Source: Actinomycetes bacterium
GTDB lineage: Bacteria > Actinomycetota > Coriobacteriia > WRKU01 > WQUG01
Assembly: GCA_009785855.1 (NCBI GenBank)
Contig: WQUG01000066.1
Coordinates: 1 to 10,932 of the forward strand
DNA length: 10,932 bases
Reading direction: 5' to 3'
A model generated the notes under the pieces. It was not told where the DNA came from. It was given only the letters and a program-made list of their open reading frames with translations, and ran no database searches. Numbering within the stretch: position 1 is the stretch's first letter; each line of letters begins with the position of its first letter. Below, one piece after another: positions 6,821-10,932 of this stretch. The position numbers were made by a program, and so were the translations under genes.

Positions 6821-8371
6821 ATGTGCGCTCGATTCGCGGCTCCGCTCACCACCACGCGCTATAGCACGCTCGACAGCGTCGCCGGTCCGCTCATCATCGT
6901 GCGGGGGGTCAGCGACGCCGCCTATGATGAGACCGTCGAGATCACGATGCCGGACGGCACGCAACGTACCGGCCAGGTCCTGGAGGTCGAAGGCGACAAC
7001 GCGGTCGTCCAGGTCTACGAGGGCACGAGCGGCATCGACGTCGATGTCACGGCCGTGCGCTTCATGGGCGAGGTCGCGCGCATCGGCGTCTCCCAGGAGC
7101 TGCTCGGACGTGTGCTTGACGGCGCCGGACGCCCGATCGACGGCGGCAAGGAGATCATGCCCGACGAGCGCCGTGATATCAACGGCGCGCCGATCAACCC
7201 GGTCCAGCGTGACGAGCCCTCGGACTTCATCGAGACCGGCGTCAGCGCGATCGACGGGCTCAACACGCTCGTGCGCGGGCAGAAACTGCCGATATTCACG
7301 GCCTCGGGTCTTCCGGCCAACGAGCTGGCAGCGCTGATCGTGCGTCAGGCGCGCGTGCTGTCCGGCGAGGAGTTCGCTATCGTCTTCGCGGCGATGGGCA
7401 TCACGAACCGCGAGGCCGCCTACTTCATCCAGAGCTTCGAGGAGAGCGGCGCGCTCGACCGCGTGGTGCTCTTCCGAAATCTGGCCGACGACCCCACCGT
7501 CGAGCGCATCCTGACCCCGCGCTGCGCCCTGACCGTCGCTGAGTATCTGGCGTTTTCCTGCGACATGCAGGTGCTGGTCGTACTCTCTGACATGACCAAC
7601 TACTGCGAGGCCCTGCGCGAGATCTCGACCGCGCGCGAAGAGGTCCCGGGCCGACGTGGCTATCCGGGCTACCTCTACACCGACCTTTCGACGATCTACG
7701 AGCGCGCGGGACGCATCAAGGGCAGCCAGGGTTCGATCACGCAGCTGCCGATCGTCTCGATGCCCGATGACGACATCACGCATCCCATCCCGGACCTGAC
7801 AGGATACATCACCGAAGGCCAGATCGTGCTGTCGCGCGCCCTGCACCGCCGCGGCCTCTTTCCGCCGGTCGACGCTCTGCCATGTCTGTCGCGTCTGATG
7901 AACGCCGGCATCGGGCCGGAGAAGACGCGCGAGGACCACAGCGCGGTCGCCAATCAGCTCTACTCGGCCTACGCGCGCGGCGCTGAGCTGCGCCGCCTGG
8001 TCGCGATCATCGGAGAGGACGCACTCTCTGAGGTCGACCGCTCCTACCTGCATTTCGCGGCTCGCTTCGAGGAGCGCTTCATCGCGCAGGGCGCCACGGG
8101 GCGCACCATCGAAGAGACCCTCGATCTGGGCTGGGAGCTTCTGACGCTGCTGCCGGTCGACGAGCTCAAGCGCGTCCGTGACTTCATCGACACCTACTAT
8201 CCCAAAGATGTCGCGGAGGCGGAACGAGCGAAGGAAGAGGAGCGAGAGAGCGAGATGACCAAGGAAGAAGCGGCCGCAGAGAAGCTCAGACAGAACCGGG
8301 AGCATGCGGCGCGCGCGACTGACGAGATCCTGAGCCCCGAGGCCCAGACGATCGTCAATCGCGGGATCTAG
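6821..8371 (+). CDS. atpB: V-type ATPase regulatory (non-catalytic) subunit B
   Basis: 516 residues. It has the same fold as A but no Walker A loop: that position reads [20 protein letters not shown], the standard B-subunit form. Other signatures are [36 protein letters not shown], and [20 protein letters not shown] followed by [10 protein letters not shown]. Arg358 in [13 protein letters not shown] aligns with the arginine finger that completes the catalytic site on A. The conserved body ends near DTYYPK (Lys462). A further 54 residues (463-516), highly charged ([20 protein letters not shown]...) and predicted helical, then follow; members I know stop at about 460-480. ATG 6821 has a perfect Shine-Dalgarno site. 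TAG 8369-8371 overlaps the AGGAGG that serves subunit D. Confidence 0.98.
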   Translation: MCARFAAPLTTTRYSTLDSVAGPLIIVRGVSDAAYDETVEITMPDGTQRTGQVLEVEGDNAVVQVYEGTSGIDVDVTAVRFMGEVARIGVSQELLGRVLDGAGRPIDGGKEIMPDERRDINGAPINPVQRDEPSDFIETGVSAIDGLNTLVRGQKLPIFTASGLPANELAALIVRQARVLSGEEFAIVFAAMGITNREAAYFIQSFEESGALDRVVLFRNLADDPTVERILTPRCALTVAEYLAFSCDMQVLVVLSDMTNYCEALREISTAREEVPGRRGYPGYLYTDLSTIYERAGRIKGSQGSITQLPIVSMPDDDITHPIPDLTGYITEGQIVLSRALHRRGLFPPVDALPCLSRLMNAGIGPEKTREDHSAVANQLYSAYARGAELRRLVAIIGEDALSEVDRSYLHFAARFEERFIAQGATGRTIEETLDLGWELLTLLPVDELKRVRDFIDTYYPKDVAEAERAKEEERESEMTKEEAAAEKLRQNREHAARATDEILSPEAQTIVNRGI

Positions 8372-8386
8372 GAGGCGAGAACGTCC

Positions 8387-9034
8387 GTGGAGGAGGTCCG
8401 CCCCACCAGATCGGAGATGCTGGCTCGCCGTGAGCAGATCAAAACGGCGCAGGCGGGCATGGAGCTGCTCAAGTCCAAGCGCGACGCGCTGCTGGCCGAG
8501 TTCATGAAGACCGTCGATGACACGGTCAAGCAGAGCGAGGAGCTCGCCGAGTCGCTCAAGAAGGCCCAGTACGGTCTCGAGGTCGCTCAGGCGATCGACG
8601 GCGAGGCTGCGATACACTCGGTGGCGATGGCGACGGTCGGCGAGACCCTGGTCGACATCGAGGGCGTGACGATCATGGGGGTGAGCATCCCCCTGGTGAA
8701 GCCCGAACCGGTCGAGTACAAGAACGCTTTCACGCGCGGCTACTCGCCGACCGGGGTATCGCTGCGCATCGACGACGCGGCTCTGGCCTTCGAGGAGACA
8801 GTGGGCGTCATCATCGCCTACGCGCAGCTCGAGACGCGCCTGCGCCGCCTGGGCGAGGAGATCGCCAAGACCAACCGTCGAGTCAACGCGCTGGAGCAGT
8901 TGCGCATCCCTGAGCTCAAGGAGCAGGTCAGCTATATCTCATCGACGCTTGACGAGCGGAGTCGCGAGGAGCTGTTCCGCCTCAAGAAGGTCAAGAAGAA
9001 CATCGAACGCCGCAAGGCCAAGGCCGCCTTATAG
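8387..9034 (+). CDS. atpD: V-type ATPase central shaft subunit D
   Basis: 215 residues, normal length. D is the long antiparallel coiled coil running through the A3B3 head (counterpart of F-type gamma). The N-terminal signature RPTRSEMLARREQIKTAQAG followed by LLKSKRDALLAEF is diagnostic. The C-terminal arm ALEQLRIPELKEQVSYISST and EELFRLKKVKKN completes the coil. The middle (about 75-130) is the small globular part. The GTG start at 8387 gives MEEVRPTRS, agreeing with the family start. AGGAGG at 8370-8375 is 11 nt upstream, a little far; the next start, ATG 8417, would cut off the conserved PTR. The gap from B is 15 bp. Confidence 0.95.
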   Translation: MEEVRPTRSEMLARREQIKTAQAGMELLKSKRDALLAEFMKTVDDTVKQSEELAESLKKAQYGLEVAQAIDGEAAIHSVAMATVGETLVDIEGVTIMGVSIPLVKPEPVEYKNAFTRGYSPTGVSLRIDDAALAFEETVGVIIAYAQLETRLRRLGEEIAKTNRRVNALEQLRIPELKEQVSYISSTLDERSREELFRLKKVKKNIERRKAKAAL

Positions 9035-9044
9035 AGGGAGTCCC

Positions 9045-9335
9045 ATGAAGCTTACGTTCATCGCGATACCGAACAGTCTTTCGACGCTGGCGATCATCAT
9101 CGCGCTGTTCGCCGTGTTCTTCGGCATCCTGGCGCTGGTGCTGTGGATCAGCGTCAACCTCATCATCGACCGCTACCCGGAGACGCCGGTCGGCGAAGGC
9201 GAACAGGCCAGGAACAAGGTCCTTGCGCGGCGCCGGCGCCTGCTCAACCTGGCCATCATCTCCGACGGGGTGATCCTGACCATCATCCTGTTCCTCATCA
9301 TCTACATCGCCAATCTGCTTGTTAAGATCTCCTGA
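9045..9335 (+). CDS. unidentified two-helix membrane protein, last gene of the ATPase operon
   Basis: 96 residues; I do not recognise a family. ATG 9045 follows GAGGGAG (9034-9040) at 4 nt and lies 10 bp after the D stop, so it is part of the operon. Visible parts: a short N-terminus; membrane helix 1 at about 12-41; a charged hydrophilic loop 42-68 holding PETPVGEGEQARNK and the cluster Arg62-Arg65; membrane helix 2 at about 69-93. By the positive-inside rule the loop is cytoplasmic and both ends face outside. Polar residues within the helices are Asn38 and Asp74 (just after Ser73). Its position is that of ntpH in E. hirae, but I see no basis for claiming homology. By size and topology it resembles eukaryotic Vo subunit e, which may be analogy only. 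It could be a Vo subunit, a ring assembly factor or a lipid-interacting protein. Codon use matches the neighbours. Confidence 0.85.
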   Translation: MKLTFIAIPNSLSTLAIIIALFAVFFGILALVLWISVNLIIDRYPETPVGEGEQARNKVLARRRRLLNLAIISDGVILTIILFLIIYIANLLVKIS

Positions 9336-9354
9336 GAGGGACAGCGCTCCGGAC

Positions 9355-9363
9355 TGGTATCAT
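9355..9363 (+). promoter_or_regulatory. possible extended -10 promoter for purH
   Basis: TGGTATCAT fits the extended -10 form TGnTATAAT, with one mismatch in the hexamer (TATCAT). No good -35 box lies 16-18 bp upstream, which extended -10 promoters can tolerate. Transcription would begin near 9370, so the hairpin at 9369-9398 would be at the 5' end of the purH message. TTGACA at 9370 looks like a perfect -35 box, but no acceptable -10 follows at 16-18 bp. Confidence 0.35.
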
Positions 9364-9368
9364 GGAAC

Positions 9369-9398
9369 CTTGACAAGAGGACGGTCCTTTCTGTCAAG
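9369..9398 (+). promoter_or_regulatory. hairpin between the ATPase operon and purH
   Basis: CTTGACAAGAGGA (9369-9381) pairs with TCCTTTCTGTCAAG (9385-9398), with one bulged C at 9391 and one G-T wobble, around the loop CGG. That is about 13 base pairs. The following sequence is T/C-rich but lacks an unbroken T run. It may be a weak terminator for the ATPase operon or a leader structure of purH; both uses fit its position. Confidence 0.5.
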
Positions 9399-9410
9399 TT
9401 CTCAAGTTCT
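9395..9410 (+). repeat. tandem octamer CAAGTTCT x 2
   Basis: Two exact, directly adjacent copies of CAAGTTCT lie between the hairpin and the purH ribosome binding site. The first copy's TCAAG forms the base of the hairpin with CTTGA (9369-9373); the second copy (9402-9406) offers the same pairing partner, so two alternative structures are possible. Confidence 0.7.
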
Positions 9411-9433
9411 TACCTGTCGTCGAAGGAGCAACG

Positions 9434-10932
9434 ATGTATCCGGTCAAGCGCGCATTGGTATCGGTCACTGATAAGGCCGGGTTGGTCGAGTTCTGCCAGG
9501 CTCTGGTCGGGGAGTTCGGTGTTGAGATCGTCTCGACCGGCGGGACCGCGCGGGCGCTGTCTGAGGCCGGGATCCCCGTGCGCTCGATCGAGGACTTCAC
9601 GGGGGCGCCCGAGATGCTCGACGGGCGCGTCAAGACCCTGCACCCCAAGGTGCACGGGGCGCTGCTCGCGCTGCGCGACGACCCGGCGCACCAGGCGACG
9701 GTCGTCGCGCGCGGCATCGAGCTCATCGATCTGGTCTGCGTCAACCTTTATGCGTTCGAGGACACGATCGCGCGCGAGGGCGTGAGTGAGGCCGAGGCGG
9801 TCGAGAACATCGACATCGGCGGGCCCTCGATGCTGCGCAGTGCCGCGAAGAACTTCGCTGACGTGACCGTGGTCAGCTCGCCGGCGCAGTACGAGCAGGT
9901 GCTGGCCGAGATGCGCGCGAACGGCGGGGCTACGACGCGTGAGACGCGGCGCGAGCTGGCGCGGCAGGTCTTCGCGCTGACCAGCGCCTATGATCGCGCG
10001 ATCACCGACTACCTGGGGGACCCGGCGGCGCCAGGGCTCGCTTACAGGTCTGTTGGCAAGGGGGCTCAGGCGACGGGTCGACTGACCCCCTTGCCTCCCA
10101 CTTGTGCTTCAGGTGACAACTGGGAGTCAGAACTTACGCTGCATCTCACGAAGCTCCAGGACCTGCGCTATGGGGAGAACCCCCACCAGCAGGCGGCCTT
10201 CTATCGCCGCGACGACGCGCAGCCTGGCAGTATCGCGAGCGCTGAGCAGCTGAACGGCAAGGAGCTCTCCTATAACAACATCCTCGACACCGACGCTGCC
10301 TGGGCGGCGGTCCGCGAGTTCGAAGGCCCTGCCTGCGCCATCATCAAGCATGCCAACCCCTGTGGGCTGGCCGTGCGTGACGAACTGGTCGCAGCCTACC
10401 AGGCTGCCTGGGAGGCGGACCCGGTCAGCGCCTATGGCGGCATCGTGGCTTTCAATCGGCCCGTGACGGCGCCGGTCGTCGAGGCGATCTTCGCGAACAA
10501 GCAGTTCGTCGAGGTCCTGGTTGCCCCAGGTTACACGGAAGATGCCCTGGAGCTGCTGCGCACGAAGAAGAACATGCGCGTGCTGGCGACGGGCATCGTG
10601 CCACCGCCCGGCGGCGACGTGGAGCTGCGCAGCACCTCGGGCGGCATGCTCGTTCAGGAACTGGATGCCACGGCGGAAGATCCGGCGACCTTCACGGTCC
10701 CGACCAGACGCCAGCCCACCGACGCCGAGCGCGCGGAGCTGCTCTTCGCCTGGAAGGTCTGCAAGTCGGTCAAGAGCAACGCCATCGTCATCTGTCGCGA
10801 TCGCGCCCTGCTGGGGCTGGGCGCCGGGCAGCCCAACCGCGTGGACTCGGCGCGCATCGCCGTCGGGCATGCGGGCGAGGCGGCCGCAGGAGCCGTGGCG
10901 GCAAGCGATGCCTTCATGCCCTTCGCTGACAG
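9434..10932 (+). CDS. purH: bifunctional AICAR formyltransferase / IMP cyclohydrolase, 3' end outside window
   Basis: About 500 codons, open through the window edge. It performs the last two steps of IMP synthesis. ATG 9434 follows AAGGAG (9423-9428) at 5 nt. The N-terminal cyclohydrolase domain (1 to about 194) shows [19 protein letters not shown], the [19 protein letters not shown] block and the [14 protein letters not shown] block. The transferase domain begins near 234 and shows [24 protein letters not shown], Lys305-His306 in [11 protein letters not shown] (the catalytic Lys-His pair), [16 protein letters not shown], and SNAIVICRD with [12 protein letters not shown]. All expected active-site motifs within the visible part are intact. 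The linker between domains (195-233) is 39 residues; most of it (208-231) is encoded by a palindromic insert, and without that it would be about 15, close to B. subtilis PurH as I recall it. The insert keeps the frame, so the gene is probably functional. Confidence 0.97.
   Translation, partial: MYPVKRALVSVTDKAGLVEFCQALVGEFGVEIVSTGGTARALSEAGIPVRSIEDFTGAPEMLDGRVKTLHPKVHGALLALRDDPAHQATVVARGIELIDLVCVNLYAFEDTIAREGVSEAEAVENIDIGGPSMLRSAAKNFADVTVVSSPAQYEQVLAEMRANGGATTRETRRELARQVFALTSAYDRAITDYLGDPAAPGLAYRSVGKGAQATGRLTPLPPTCASGDNWESELTLHLTKLQDLRYGENPHQQAAFYRRDDAQPGSIASAEQLNGKELSYNNILDTDAAWAAVREFEGPACAIIKHANPCGLAVRDELVAAYQAAWEADPVSAYGGIVAFNRPVTAPVVEAIFANKQFVEVLVAPGYTEDALELLRTKKNMRVLATGIVPPPGGDVELRSTSGGMLVQELDATAEDPATFTVPTRRQPTDAERAELLFAWKVCKSVKSNAIVICRDRALLGLGAGQPNRVDSARIAVGHAGEAAAGAVAASDAFMPFAD
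10055..10126 (+). repeat. in-frame palindromic (double-hairpin) insert within purH
   Basis: Hairpin 1 (10055-10095): GGCAAGGGGG then TCAG pairs with CTGA then CCCCCTTGCC, with one bulged C (10065). The inner CGAC/GTCG (10071-10074, 10077-10080) extends the dyad almost to the centre. Hairpin 2 (10095-10126): CTCCCACTTGT against ACAACTGGGAG, with a single C/C mismatch. Together they span 72 bp, exactly 24 codons. Codons here (TCT, GTT, ACT, TGT, TCA) differ from the GC-ending codons of the rest of purH. This looks like a small palindromic repeat unit inserted into a tolerant linker, in the manner of Rickettsia palindromic elements; other genomic copies cannot be seen from this window. Confidence 0.65.

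Noticed and set aside
6800..8617. 605-codon open frame on the minus strand opposite subunit B and the start of D
   Set aside because: Shadow of subunit B; low-complexity Leu/Arg/Asp-rich product with no family motif.
8949..9044. Longer form of the small membrane protein starting at 8949
   Set aside because: It would overlap the conserved C-terminus of subunit D for nearly 90 bp and add an Arg/Ser-rich shadow sequence; ATG 9045 has its own ribosome binding site.
9370..9398. TTGACA at 9370 as the -35 box of a purH promoter
   Set aside because: No -10 box of reasonable quality lies 16-18 bp downstream; the hexamer is better explained as a hairpin arm.
9336..9433. Purine riboswitch or PurR-type operator upstream of purH
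   Set aside because: I see neither the conserved junction sequences of a purine riboswitch nor a recognisable PurR site; only the hairpin and octamer repeat stand out.
10127..10870. 247-codon open frame on the minus strand opposite purH
   Set aside because: purH reads through with all family motifs intact; the antisense frame has no recognisable feature.

Overview
This window is a compact, all-plus-strand piece of a high-GC bacterial chromosome. It carries a complete V-type (A/V-type, rotary) ATPase operon set between two purine biosynthesis genes. At the left edge is the 3' end of purN. At the right edge is purH, which runs off the window after about 500 codons. Between them are nine recognisable V-ATPase genes in the order H-I-K-E-C-F-A-B-D, followed by a tenth small gene of unknown function that encodes a two-helix membrane protein.

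The gene order matches the bacterial V-ATPase layout I know from Thermus and from the Enterococcus hirae ntp operon (F-I-K-E-C-G-A-B-D-H-J, where ntpF and ntpG correspond to H and F here). GC content, GC-rich third codon positions, and frequent GTG and TTG starts suggest a high-GC bacterium. An actinobacterial (for example Coriobacteriia-like) or Thermus-like anaerobe would fit, but I cannot fix the phylum from sequence alone.

Layout: 1-185 purN tail; 186-306 a leader with a sigma-70-type promoter, a GC hairpin and a strong ribosome binding site; 307-9335 the ATPase operon, whose genes overlap or lie within 15 bp of each other (one transcript, translationally coupled); 9336-9433 a leader with a possible extended -10 promoter, a hairpin and a tandem octamer; 9434-10932 purH (5' part).

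How the genes work together: A and B form the A3B3 catalytic head. D and F form the central shaft, and C is the socket joining shaft to rotor ring. K forms the membrane rotor ring. I is the stator membrane subunit carrying the ion half-channels. E and H form the peripheral stalks. The machine couples ATP turnover to H+ or Na+ movement; the direction cannot be read from sequence. purN and purH act at the two folate-dependent formyl-transfer steps of IMP synthesis and are transcribed in the same direction.

No wholly new multi-gene system is visible. The parts most worth a second look are: (1) the unidentified 96-residue two-helix protein at the end of the ATPase operon, a candidate accessory membrane subunit or assembly factor; (2) a 72-bp, in-frame, double-hairpin palindromic element inside the purH interdomain linker; (3) a roughly 54-residue charged tail on subunit B; and (4) unusual residues in the rotor subunit K.
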